Of a stretch of 64,000 bases of DNA, positions 8,075 through 17,192 are shown piece by piece (position 1 is the first letter of the stretch; each line of letters opens with the position of its first letter). The DNA is taken from assembly GCA_963794995.1 (NCBI GenBank), contig CAWCFV010000002.1, positions 3,446,992 through 3,510,991 on the forward strand, given 5' to 3'. The position numbers and the translations under genes are program-made. Below the pieces are notes generated by a model that was given only the letters and a program-made list of their open reading frames with translations, was not told the DNA's origin and made no database searches. Source of the DNA: CAWCFV01 sp963794995 (GTDB taxonomy: Bacteria > Actinomycetota > Actinomycetes > JACCUZ01).

Positions 8075-9927
8075 CCGACCCGTCCCTGGCCGGGGCCGAC
8101 GCGGCCCGGGCCAGCTTCGAGTCCGGGATCGGCCGGCGCACCGGTGGTGGCGAGCAGGACGCCGCGCTGCCGGCGCCGGGCGGGCTGACCGCCACCGGTG
8201 GCCGGGGGCACGTCACGCTCGACTGGGCTCCCGTCGAGGGGGCGGTCGGCTACCTCGTGCACCGGGCGGCCTCGTCCGACGGCCCCTTCGAGCCGGTCGA
8301 CCACGGCGGCAACGACGTGCTCGCGGTGCCGCACCCGCCCTACGTCGACACGTCGGGGGAGCGTGGCACGCAGTACTGGTACTGCGTCGCCGCGCTGCCC
8401 GAGGTGACCCGGACCGGCGAGATGTCCGCGCCCGTCGCGGCCACCGCGTGGACCGGCGGCGACGCTGCCGTGACGGTCACGGTCGACACCGCGGACACCG
8501 TGGGGCCCCTGCACCGGCCCTGGCGGCCGATGATCGGGTCGGAGCACCTGAGCCTCATGGTCTCCGACGACGAGGTCGGCGGCCGGCCGGTCGGGGCGGA
8601 GCTCACCGAGGCACTGCGGCGCACCCACGACGAGCTGGGGGTCGAGACCGTGCGGGCCCACGCGATCCTCTGCGACGACCTCGGGGTGTACCGCGAGGTC
8701 GACGGCGAGCCGGTGCACGACTTCTCCGGCGTCGACCGGGTCTACGACGCGTTGATGGCCACCGGGCTGCGGCCGGTCGTCGAGCTGTCCTACATGCCGC
8801 ACGACCTGGCCGCCGACCCGTCGCGGACGGTGTTCGCCTACGAGGCGATCATCTCCCCGCCGCGGGACTGGGACCGCTGGGCCGACCTCGTCACCGCGCT
8901 CACCGCCCATCTCGTCGACCGCTACGGCATCGACGAGGTGCGTGAGCGCTGGAGCTTCGAGGTGTGGAACGAGGCCAACCTCGACGTGTTCTGGAGCGGC
9001 ACCGAGGAGGAGTACCTCCGTCTGTACGACGTCACGGTGTCCGCGGTCCGCAAGGTCGACGAGCGGCTGGTGGTGGGCGGTCCGTCCTCCGCGGCGGCGC
9101 AGTGGGTCGAGAGCCTGCTGGTGCACGCCGAGGAGTCCGGGGCGCCGGTCGACTTCGTCTCGACCCACACCTACGGCAGCCCCCCGCTGGACCTGCGGCC
9201 GATCCTCGCCCGGCACGGGCGGGAGGACGCGCGGATCTGGTGGACCGAGTGGGGGCCCGGCTCCCAGCACTTCCACCACGTGGGTGACAGCGTGTTCGCC
9301 GCGACCTTCCTGCTCGAGGGGATGGTCTCGTCGATGGGCCGCATCGAGGCGCTCTCGCACTGGGTGGCCTCGGACCACTTCGAGGAGCTGGGCCGGCCGA
9401 CCCGGCTCGGGCACGGCGGCTTCGGCCTGCTCACGGTCGGGAACCTCCGCAAGCCGCGCTGGTGGTCGCTGGCCCTGCTCGACCGCCTGGGTGACCGGCG
9501 GCTGGCGGTGCGCGCCGAGGGTGACGGTGGCGGTGGACTCGTCAAGGCAGTCGCCGCTCGCGACGACCAGGACTGCGTCGACGTGGTCGTGTGGTGCAGC
9601 AGCCTCGACCAGTCCCGGATGCCGGCCGACGAGGTCCTCGGCCGCGACGTCACGTTGCGGGTGACCGGCCTGGCGGCGGGCAGCTGGTCGGTCACCCACC
9701 ACCGGGTCGACGAGGACCACTCGAACGTCTTCGCCACCTGGCGGGACCTCGGCGGGTCCGAGCGCGACTGGCCCGAGGGCGACGAGTGGGACCGGCTGGC
9801 GGAGGCCGACGGCCTGGCGGAGCTGGAGACGCCGCGCACCGTCCAGGTCGGCAAGGACGGCACGCTCGAGCTGGCCTTCAGCCTCCCGCTCCCGGGGATC
9901 TCGGGGGTCGCGCTGCGGCCGGCCTGA
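8071..9927 (+). CDS. GH39-like glycosyl hydrolase with fibronectin-III-type module
   Basis: 618 aa, starting with GTG inside the previous gene's GTGA overlap. Residues about 35-130 form a fibronectin type III-like module (LTATGGRGHVTLDWAPVEGAVGYLVHR). The barrel that follows carries clan GH-A signatures: acid/base E301 in WNEANLD and nucleophile E393 in WWTEWG. There is also VVELSYMP, as in beta-xylosidases and related GH39 enzymes. No signal peptide is seen, so it probably acts inside the cell on imported oligosaccharides (inference), complementing the secreted GH144-like enzyme. Exact sugar specificity is unknown. It is the last gene of the operon that begins with lacI. Confidence 0.85.
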   Translation: MTDPSLAGADAARASFESGIGRRTGGGEQDAALPAPGGLTATGGRGHVTLDWAPVEGAVGYLVHRAASSDGPFEPVDHGGNDVLAVPHPPYVDTSGERGTQYWYCVAALPEVTRTGEMSAPVAATAWTGGDAAVTVTVDTADTVGPLHRPWRPMIGSEHLSLMVSDDEVGGRPVGAELTEALRRTHDELGVETVRAHAILCDDLGVYREVDGEPVHDFSGVDRVYDALMATGLRPVVELSYMPHDLAADPSRTVFAYEAIISPPRDWDRWADLVTALTAHLVDRYGIDEVRERWSFEVWNEANLDVFWSGTEEEYLRLYDVTVSAVRKVDERLVVGGPSSAAAQWVESLLVHAEESGAPVDFVSTHTYGSPPLDLRPILARHGREDARIWWTEWGPGSQHFHHVGDSVFAATFLLEGMVSSMGRIEALSHWVASDHFEELGRPTRLGHGGFGLLTVGNLRKPRWWSLALLDRLGDRRLAVRAEGDGGGGLVKAVAARDDQDCVDVVVWCSSLDQSRMPADEVLGRDVTLRVTGLAAGSWSVTHHRVDEDHSNVFATWRDLGGSERDWPEGDEWDRLAEADGLAELETPRTVQVGKDGTLELAFSLPLPGISGVALRPA

Positions 9928-9949
9928 CGGCGGCGCGCCGCTCGTCGGG

Positions 9950-10213
9950 TCAGGGTTCGCAGCGCGGCCCGACGCGCGGCGAGCGGCACCCGTCCCGGCC
10001 GCGGCCTGCGTCGTCGTGGTCCGAGCCGCTGCGGCCGGCGAGGCGGTCCCTGCCCGCCTCGCCAGACAGGCTGTCGTCCCCGGGCCCGCCGACCAGCCGG
10101 TCGTCGCCTGCACCCGCGGGCACCAGGTCGGCAGGTCCGCAGCCGCCGCGGGGACAGCCGGTGCGGACGAGCAGCAGGACGGCTGCGACCCGGAGGGGTA
10201 CGGCCGAGGACAT
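9950..10213 (-). CDS. Small secreted RTX-like (calcium-binding repeat) protein
   Basis: 87 aa on the minus strand in the gap between the GH39 gene and the dehydrogenase. It has a hydrophobic signal-like start (about 1-20), then GAGDDRLVGGPGDDSLSG and GRDRLAG. These match the nonapeptide GGxGxDxLx of RTX/hemolysin-type calcium-binding repeats. It ends in the cysteine-containing GRGRDGCRSPRVGPRCEP typical of small actinobacterial RTX-like proteins. Only two to three repeats remain, so this may be a decayed or minimal member. No clear Shine-Dalgarno is visible. It is the only coding signal in the 372-bp stretch 9928-10299. Confidence 0.55.
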   Translation of the reverse strand: MSSAVPLRVAAVLLLVRTGCPRGGCGPADLVPAGAGDDRLVGGPGDDSLSGEAGRDRLAGRSGSDHDDAGRGRDGCRSPRVGPRCEP

Positions 10214-10299
10214 GGCACTCCGGCGCTCGGATCAGCGGTCAGCCCGAGGACGATCATGGCGGGCCGACGGTTCGCGCGGACTTCGCTAGCCTGCCCGCC

Positions 10300-11346
10300 G
10301 TGCGGGCGCTGGTCTTCGACGAGTTCGGCGGGCCCCTGACGGTCCGAGACGTGCCCGACCCGGAGCCGGCTCCGCAGGGGGTGGTGGTGCGGGTCGAGGC
10401 GACCGGGCTGTGCCGCAGCGACTGGCACGGCTGGGTCGGCCACGACCGCACGATCCCGCTGCCGCACGTGCCCGGCCACGAGCTCGCCGGCACGGTCGCT
10501 GCCGTCGGTGCCGAGGTGCGCGGCTGGTCGGTGGGGGACCGGGTGACCGTCCCGTTCGTCTGCGCCTGCGGCACCTGCCGGGCCTGCCTGGCCGGTGACC
10601 AGCAGGTCTGCGAGCGGCAGACCCAGCCGGGGTTCACCGGCTGGGGCTCGTTCGCCGAGCTCGTCGCGCTCGACCACGCCGAGGTGAACCTCGTCGCGCT
10701 GCCCGACGACCTGTCGGCGACGGCGGCGGCGGCGCTCGGCTGCCGGTTCGCGACCGCGTACCGCGCCGTGGTGCAGCAGGGACGGGTCCGTCAGGGCGAG
10801 TGGGTCGCCGTCCACGGCTGCGGGGGCGTGGGGCTTTCCGCCGTCATGGTGGCCGCGGCGTGCGGTGCCCGGGTGGTCGCCGTCGACGTCACGGCTGCGG
10901 CGCTCGACCTCGCGCGGTCCTTCGGTGCCGAGGTGACCGTCGACGCGACCTCGGCCGACGTCGTCCGCGCGGTGCGCGGGGCCACCGACGGGGGAGCGCA
11001 CCTGTCGCTGGACGCGCTGGGCAGTGCGGCGACCCTGGGTGCCTCGGTCCGCGGCCTGCGCGCCCGCGGCCGGCACGTCCAGGTCGGCCTGCTCCCGCCC
11101 GACCCTGCGGCGGGCGGGCACCCGCCGGTCCCGATGTCGCGCGTGATCGCCCTCGAGCTGGAGGTCCTCGGCAGCCACGGGATGGCGGCCCACGCCTACC
11201 CCGAGATGCTCGCGCTGGTGGCCGCCGGACGACTGCGCCCCGATCTGCTCGTGACCCGCGAGCTGACCCTGGCCGAGGCCGCGGCCGCGCTGCCCGCCAT
11301 GGGGGAGCCCGGCCACCCGCCGGGCGTGAGCGTGATCTGTCCCTGA
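10300..11346 (+). CDS. Zinc-dependent alcohol dehydrogenase family protein (MDR superfamily)
   Basis: 348 aa, GTG start. Catalytic zinc ligands are recognisable in GLCRSDWHGW (Cys) and PGHELAG (His-Glu). A structural-zinc-type cluster reads CACGTCRACLAGDQQVC. The Rossmann motif is HGCGGVGLSAVMVA. So it is a medium-chain NAD(P)-dependent dehydrogenase; the substrate is unknown. TAGCCT (10287-10292) lies 8 bp before the GTG and no Shine-Dalgarno is present, which suggests a leaderless transcript separate from the glycan operon. Confidence 0.9.
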   Translation: MRALVFDEFGGPLTVRDVPDPEPAPQGVVVRVEATGLCRSDWHGWVGHDRTIPLPHVPGHELAGTVAAVGAEVRGWSVGDRVTVPFVCACGTCRACLAGDQQVCERQTQPGFTGWGSFAELVALDHAEVNLVALPDDLSATAAAALGCRFATAYRAVVQQGRVRQGEWVAVHGCGGVGLSAVMVAAACGARVVAVDVTAAALDLARSFGAEVTVDATSADVVRAVRGATDGGAHLSLDALGSAATLGASVRGLRARGRHVQVGLLPPDPAAGGHPPVPMSRVIALELEVLGSHGMAAHAYPEMLALVAAGRLRPDLLVTRELTLAEAAAALPAMGEPGHPPGVSVICP

Positions 11347-11389
11347 CAGGATGGTTGGCCAGTCGCGACGGAAGGGAAGTGACCACGCC

Positions 11390-12673
<1,284 letters not shown>

Positions 12674-12741
12674 GGGCCTCCGGGTGGGCTTTACTCACGC
12701 CTGACTCGTGCCGATAGGTCCCCGACGAGAGGGGACCGGGG

Positions 12742-15084
12742 GTGAGCGTGCCAGGAGACGTCGCGAAGCGCGGCGTGAGCTGGGGCTTCGACGTCTCCAT
12801 CGTCGTGGCGGGCGGCCTGCTCTCGCTGGTCGCGCTCGCCCAGCTGGTCGCCGACCTCGACCTGTGGTGGGTCGTGGCGCTGCTCGTCGCCGCGCCGGTG
12901 ACGGCGGTCATGAGCCGCTTCCCGCTGGTCCTCGACCGGTCCTCCGGCGGCATCGAGGTCGGTTTCGAGGCAGCCATCCTGATCTTCCTGGTCACCTCGC
13001 ACGGCGGCGCCGGTGCCCTGGGCATCTGGGTGGTGGGCCAGCTGCTGAGCCAGGGCACCACGACCAAGCGCCTCGACGTCCGCGCCTTCAACGTCGGGCT
13101 GGGCGTCCTCGCTGCGTGGTGCACCGTGATGGTCATGGAGGCGGTCGGTGGCCTCGAGTCGACCCGGCCCCGGGAGCTGGTGGCGGTGGCGCTGGGCTGC
13201 GCCACGTTCTTCGTCGTCGACTACGTGGCCTCCGCCATCTCCATCGCTCTCGAGGACGACACCTCGGTGATCGGTGAGCTCGCGCAGAGCACCGCACTCG
13301 CGGCGCTGGGCGTGTTCGTCGCGATCGTCAGCCTCGGCTACCTGGCCGCGCTGGTGACCCGGGAGCTGCCGCCGTTCGCCGCCGTGCTGCTCGCGGTGCC
13401 GGTGTTCACCATCCTGTTCGCCACCCGGACCCTGAGCCGTGGCCGGGAGCACCGGCGGCGGCTGTCGGCGCTGTTCGACGCCGCGGCCGAGGCGCAGGTC
13501 GCCACCGGCTTCGAGGAGCTCGAGACCCTGCTGCGGGTCAACGCGCGCGCCGCGGTGGCGACCCGCAACGTCGAGCTGCGCGACGACGGGCCGCTGCCCA
13601 AGGAGATCGGCGCCCGGGTCCGCGCCGGGAGCCGCACCATGTGGTTGGTGGCCCCGGCGGTGAACCGGGCTCGCGCCTCGGTCGAGGCGGACCGGAAGGC
13701 GCTCGAGGCGCTGGCCACCGTCGGTGAGGAGGCGTTCGCACGCCTCGCGATGACCACCGAGATGGGGCGGCTGGCGCGGCACGACGCGCTCACGTCCCTG
13801 CCGAACCGCCGGCTGTTCCTCGACCGGGTCGAGCAGGCCGTGCACCGGGCCCAGCGCAGCGGAGACGCGCTCGCGGTGCTCTTCCTCGACCTCGACGGGT
13901 TCAAGGGCGTCAACGACAGGTTCGGTCACGCCGAGGGCGACGAGCTGCTCAAGACCGTGGCGGCGCGCCTCGTGGGGTGCGTCCGTGCCGTCGACTCGGT
14001 GGCCCGGCTGGGAGGCGACGAGTTCGCGGTCCTGATCGAGGGCGTGCAGGACGTCTCCGAGCTCCACCACCTCTGTCTGCGGCTGCTCGCGTCGCTGCGC
14101 CGCGAGATCCGCGTCATGGGTCACGAGGTCGTGGTCGGCGCCAGCATCGGCGTGGCGCTGGCCGGCCCCGACGACGACGCGCCCGGCCTGCTGCGCAACG
14201 CGGACATGGCGATGTACCGGGCGAAGGCGCTGGGCAAGGACAGGTTCTTCGTCTACCAGCCCTCGCTGCGCGAGGAGAACGTCCGACGGCTCGAGCTGGT
14301 CGAGGCCCTGCGCCGCGGCATCGCGGACGAGCTGGTCGTGCACTACCAGCCCATCGTCGACCTCGACCACGGACTGGTGAACGGGGTCGAGGCGCTGGTG
14401 CGGTGGCAGCGCGACGGAGTCCTGGTGCCCCCGGACGCCTTCATCCGCGCTGCCGAGGAGAGCGGGCTGATCATCGCGCTCGGCGAGCGGGTGCTCGCCC
14501 GCCTCGTCGAGGACGCGCCGTCGATCCGGGCCGCGGCCGGGGTGCCGATGACGTTCGGGGTGAACATGTCCGCCCACCAGCTGCGGGACCCGGCCTTCCT
14601 CGACCAGGTCAGCAACGCGGTCCGGGCGCTGGGGAAGGACCAGCTGCTCCTCGAGATGACCGAGACGGTCGTGGTCGCGGACGACGTCGAGACCGACCAC
14701 GCGCTGCGCACCCTCCGCAGCCTCGGGGCGGGGCTGGCCATCGACGACTTCGGGGTCGGCTTCTCCTCGATCGGCTACCTGCAGCACCTGCCCGTCGACA
14801 CCTTGAAGATCGACCGCAGCTTCACCCGTGACATCGCCGGCAGCCCGAGGGCGGCCGCCCTCGTCGACGCGATCCTGCTGATGGGCGCGGCGCTGGACCT
14901 CCGCGTGGTCGCGGAGGGCATCGAGACGGCCGAGCAGGCCGTCCGGCTGCGCGAGGCAGGCTGCCTCTACGGGCAGGGCTACCTGTTCGGCCGGCCGCAG
15001 CCGCTGCCGGACCTCATCGCCACCCTGCGGGCCGGGCTGCCCGGCCCGCACCTGGCGCCGCTGCACGGCACCGGCGGCGCCTGA
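12742..15084 (+). CDS. Membrane-bound GGDEF/EAL dual-domain protein (c-di-GMP turnover)
   Basis: 780 aa, GTG start after GAGAGGGGA. About 1-230 is a MASE-like block of six or more membrane helices. A linker follows (about 235-350), then a diguanylate cyclase domain with intact GGDEF (424-428) and a phosphodiesterase domain with intact EAL (550-552). Downstream EAL residues are also seen (NMSAHQLRDP, IDDFGVGFSS, LKIDRSFT, VVAEGIET). Both active sites appear complete, so it could make or degrade c-di-GMP; which activity dominates cannot be told. It stands alone between citrate synthase and the desaturase. Confidence 0.93.
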   Translation: MSVPGDVAKRGVSWGFDVSIVVAGGLLSLVALAQLVADLDLWWVVALLVAAPVTAVMSRFPLVLDRSSGGIEVGFEAAILIFLVTSHGGAGALGIWVVGQLLSQGTTTKRLDVRAFNVGLGVLAAWCTVMVMEAVGGLESTRPRELVAVALGCATFFVVDYVASAISIALEDDTSVIGELAQSTALAALGVFVAIVSLGYLAALVTRELPPFAAVLLAVPVFTILFATRTLSRGREHRRRLSALFDAAAEAQVATGFEELETLLRVNARAAVATRNVELRDDGPLPKEIGARVRAGSRTMWLVAPAVNRARASVEADRKALEALATVGEEAFARLAMTTEMGRLARHDALTSLPNRRLFLDRVEQAVHRAQRSGDALAVLFLDLDGFKGVNDRFGHAEGDELLKTVAARLVGCVRAVDSVARLGGDEFAVLIEGVQDVSELHHLCLRLLASLRREIRVMGHEVVVGASIGVALAGPDDDAPGLLRNADMAMYRAKALGKDRFFVYQPSLREENVRRLELVEALRRGIADELVVHYQPIVDLDHGLVNGVEALVRWQRDGVLVPPDAFIRAAEESGLIIALGERVLARLVEDAPSIRAAAGVPMTFGVNMSAHQLRDPAFLDQVSNAVRALGKDQLLLEMTETVVVADDVETDHALRTLRSLGAGLAIDDFGVGFSSIGYLQHLPVDTLKIDRSFTRDIAGSPRAAALVDAILLMGAALDLRVVAEGIETAEQAVRLREAGCLYGQGYLFGRPQPLPDLIATLRAGLPGPHLAPLHGTGGA

Positions 15085-15203
15085 CCGGACACCACCGTCC
15101 GGACTCCACCGTCCGAACCGGCGACCACGGGATGGGACGGCTGCCGCCGGACGTGGGACACGCCCGGACTTCGGGGTAGGCCCCCGGTGGACTACCGTTG
15201 TAA

Positions 15204-15225
15204 CCTACGGTTCCGTAACCGTAGG
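15204..15225. promoter_or_regulatory. Perfect operator palindrome upstream of the desaturase
   Basis: CCTACGGTT (15204-15212), CCGT spacer, AACCGTAGG (15217-15225): a perfect 9-bp dyad. It begins a few bases after TTGTAA (15198-15203), a -35-like element. TetR-type repressors of fatty-acid desaturases often use operators of this shape, so a lipid-responsive repressor is the likely ligand (inference). No tetR gene lies nearby. Confidence 0.75.
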
Positions 15226-15233
15226 CACGTTCC

Positions 15234-15278
15234 ATGACCGAGCCCGTACCGCCGCCACCGCCCCGGAGGCCCGCATGA
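15234..15278 (+). CDS. Possible 14-residue polyproline leader peptide
   Basis: ATG at 15234 opens a short frame coding MTEPVPPPPPRRPA. Its TGA (15276-15278) overlaps the desaturase ATG (15275-15277) as ATGA. Five consecutive prolines are a ribosome-stalling signal. The desaturase Shine-Dalgarno (GGAGG, 15264-15268) lies inside this frame, so translation of the leader could gate initiation. It may equally be chance. Confidence 0.35.
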   Translation: MTEPVPPPPPRRPA

Positions 15279-16258
15279 CCGTCGTCGGCGACCGCCCGAG
15301 CGCCCGCACCCACCTGTCCGAGACCGACCTGCTCCGCGAGCTGGAGCCGGTCGTCGAGGAGAACCTCGAGCGGCACCTCAAGGTCGCCAAGGAGTGGATG
15401 CCGCACGAGTACGTGCCGTGGAGCGAGGGCCGCGACTTCGACGGCGTGCTCGGCGGCGAGGCCTGGGAGCCGGGGCACTCGAAGATGTCCGACGTCGCGC
15501 GGACCAGCCTCATCGTCAACCTGCTCACCGAGGACAACCTGCCCAGCTACCACCACGAGATCGCCACGGTCTTCGGCCGGGACGGGGCGTGGGGCACCTG
15601 GGTGCACCAGTGGACGGCCGAGGAGGGTCGCCACGGGATGGCGATCCGCGACTACCTGCTCGTGACCCGCTCGGTCGACCCGGTCGCCCTGGAGCGGGCC
15701 CGCATGACGCACATGGGGGCCGGCTTCGAGTCGGCCAACCACGACGACCTGGTGCGCTCCCTGGCCTACGTCTCCTTCCAGGAGCTGGCGACGCGCATCT
15801 CGCACCGCAACACCGGCAAGATCACCCGCGACCCGGTGGCCGACCAGCTGCTCGCCCGCATCGCGCTGGACGAGAACCTGCACATGCTCTTCTACCGGAA
15901 CCTGCTCGGGGCCGCGCTGGCCGTCTCGCCGAACCAGACGATGCGCGCGATCACCGAGGTCGTGAAGACCTTCGAGATGCCGGGCCACAGCATCGAGGAC
16001 TTCACCCGCAAGTCGGTGCAGATCGCGCTCTCGGGCATCTACGACCTGCGCATCCACCGCGACGACGTGCTCGGCCCCGTCCTGCGCCAGTGGGGCGTCT
16101 TCGAGCTCGAAGGGCTCGACGAGGAGGGCGAGCAGGCGCGCACCGAGCTGGCCGCCTTCCTCGAGGAGCTGGACCAGGCCGCGTCCCGGTTCGAGGAGAA
16201 GCGCGACACCCATCACGCCAAGCTGCGCGCCCGCGGCCACGAGCCCGAGGTCGTCTGA
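15275..16258 (+). CDS. Acyl-ACP desaturase (ferritin-like di-iron)
   Basis: 327 aa, the usual length for DesA/stearoyl-ACP-desaturase-type soluble enzymes of actinobacteria. It inserts a cis double bond into acyl chains on acyl carrier protein, using O2 and reductant. The di-iron ligands are visible in EEGRH (116-120) and DENLH (199-203), with further Glu ligands in EDNLPSYHHEI. The start is set by GGAGG at 15264-15268. Expression is probably controlled by the palindrome at 15204-15225, and perhaps by the polyproline leader. Confidence 0.93.
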   Translation: MTVVGDRPSARTHLSETDLLRELEPVVEENLERHLKVAKEWMPHEYVPWSEGRDFDGVLGGEAWEPGHSKMSDVARTSLIVNLLTEDNLPSYHHEIATVFGRDGAWGTWVHQWTAEEGRHGMAIRDYLLVTRSVDPVALERARMTHMGAGFESANHDDLVRSLAYVSFQELATRISHRNTGKITRDPVADQLLARIALDENLHMLFYRNLLGAALAVSPNQTMRAITEVVKTFEMPGHSIEDFTRKSVQIALSGIYDLRIHRDDVLGPVLRQWGVFELEGLDEEGEQARTELAAFLEELDQAASRFEEKRDTHHAKLRARGHEPEVV

Positions 16259-16274
16259 CCGACCCGGCCGGCTC

Positions 16275-17192
16275 TCAGCCGGAGGAGCCGGGGAGCAGGA
16301 CCCGGACGAGGCCGTCGGCCACCTGCACCTCGAAGCTCGCGACCGGCGCGGTCGCCGGACCGTGGCGGACGGTGCCGTCGGCCAGGCGGAACTCGCTGCC
16401 GTGCCACGGGCACACGATGCAGCTGCCGTCGTCGCTGAGCCCGCCCTCGTGCAGCGGTCCGGACAGGTGGGTGCACCGGTCCGCGAGCACCGTCACCGTC
16501 GTGCCCCGCCGCAGCGCCATCAGGGCGACGTCGTCGTTGCCGCCGCGGAGCAGGCGTCGCACCGGTGTGCCCTCCGGCAGGTCGTCGAGGGCGCAGAGGT
16601 CCTGCCAGCCCTGGGCCACCAGGTGCGGGACGTCCTCGCCGTGGTCGGCCCCCGACGCCTGCCTGAACGCGAGATGGCCGCCGAGGAAGCCGCCGAGGGA
16701 CAGGGCGCCGAGCCCGAGGCGTCCGAGCGCCCGGCCGGCCGCCGGCCTCCCGGCCAGCCGCCCGGCCAGCGAGGCGGCGTAGAGAGCGACGCCGGCGATG
16801 TTGGCGGCGGCGTGCACCACCCCGACCCGCTTCTGCTCCTCGTGCAGCTCCACCCAGTCGGCCCACCCGGTCACCACCGACGGCGCGACGCTCGCCAGGC
16901 CGACCCCCACGAGCGTCGTGGCCGCGGCCTCGTTCCCGGGCACCGAGTCGAGCACCGACGCGGACAGGAACGCGCCCAGCGAGACCTGGACCAGGGTGGG
17001 GTGCACCGGGTGACCCAGCCACACGCCCTGGAGGGCGTCGCGCACCTGCCTGCTGCCCAGGGCGGTGCGCAGGACGGCCTCGACCGGCTGCACGAGCCGG
17101 TCGAGGCGGTCGTCGGACTCGAGGCGGGTGACGGCGTCGAAGGGCTGCATGCCGCTGTGATGCCCATGCTGACGGGACGAAACCCGCGTCAT
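16275..17192 (-). CDS. Rieske [2Fe-2S] protein with DUF2231 membrane domain
   Basis: 305 aa. About 45-175 is a DUF2231-like domain with helices (GVWLGHPVHPTLVQVSLGAF, VVTGWADW, GVALYAASLAGRLAG). About 205-300 is a Rieske domain with both cluster ligand pairs: CTHLSGPL and CPWHGSEF. It is a predicted membrane-associated electron-transfer protein whose partner is unknown. The ATG at 17192 overlaps the TGA of the upstream polymerase gene (ATGA); an internal ATG at 17150 is the alternative start. A 6-bp hairpin (16268-16282) covers the stop region. Confidence 0.88.
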   Translation of the reverse strand: MTRVSSRQHGHHSGMQPFDAVTRLESDDRLDRLVQPVEAVLRTALGSRQVRDALQGVWLGHPVHPTLVQVSLGAFLSASVLDSVPGNEAAATTLVGVGLASVAPSVVTGWADWVELHEEQKRVGVVHAAANIAGVALYAASLAGRLAGRPAAGRALGRLGLGALSLGGFLGGHLAFRQASGADHGEDVPHLVAQGWQDLCALDDLPEGTPVRRLLRGGNDDVALMALRRGTTVTVLADRCTHLSGPLHEGGLSDDGSCIVCPWHGSEFRLADGTVRHGPATAPVASFEVQVADGLVRVLLPGSSG

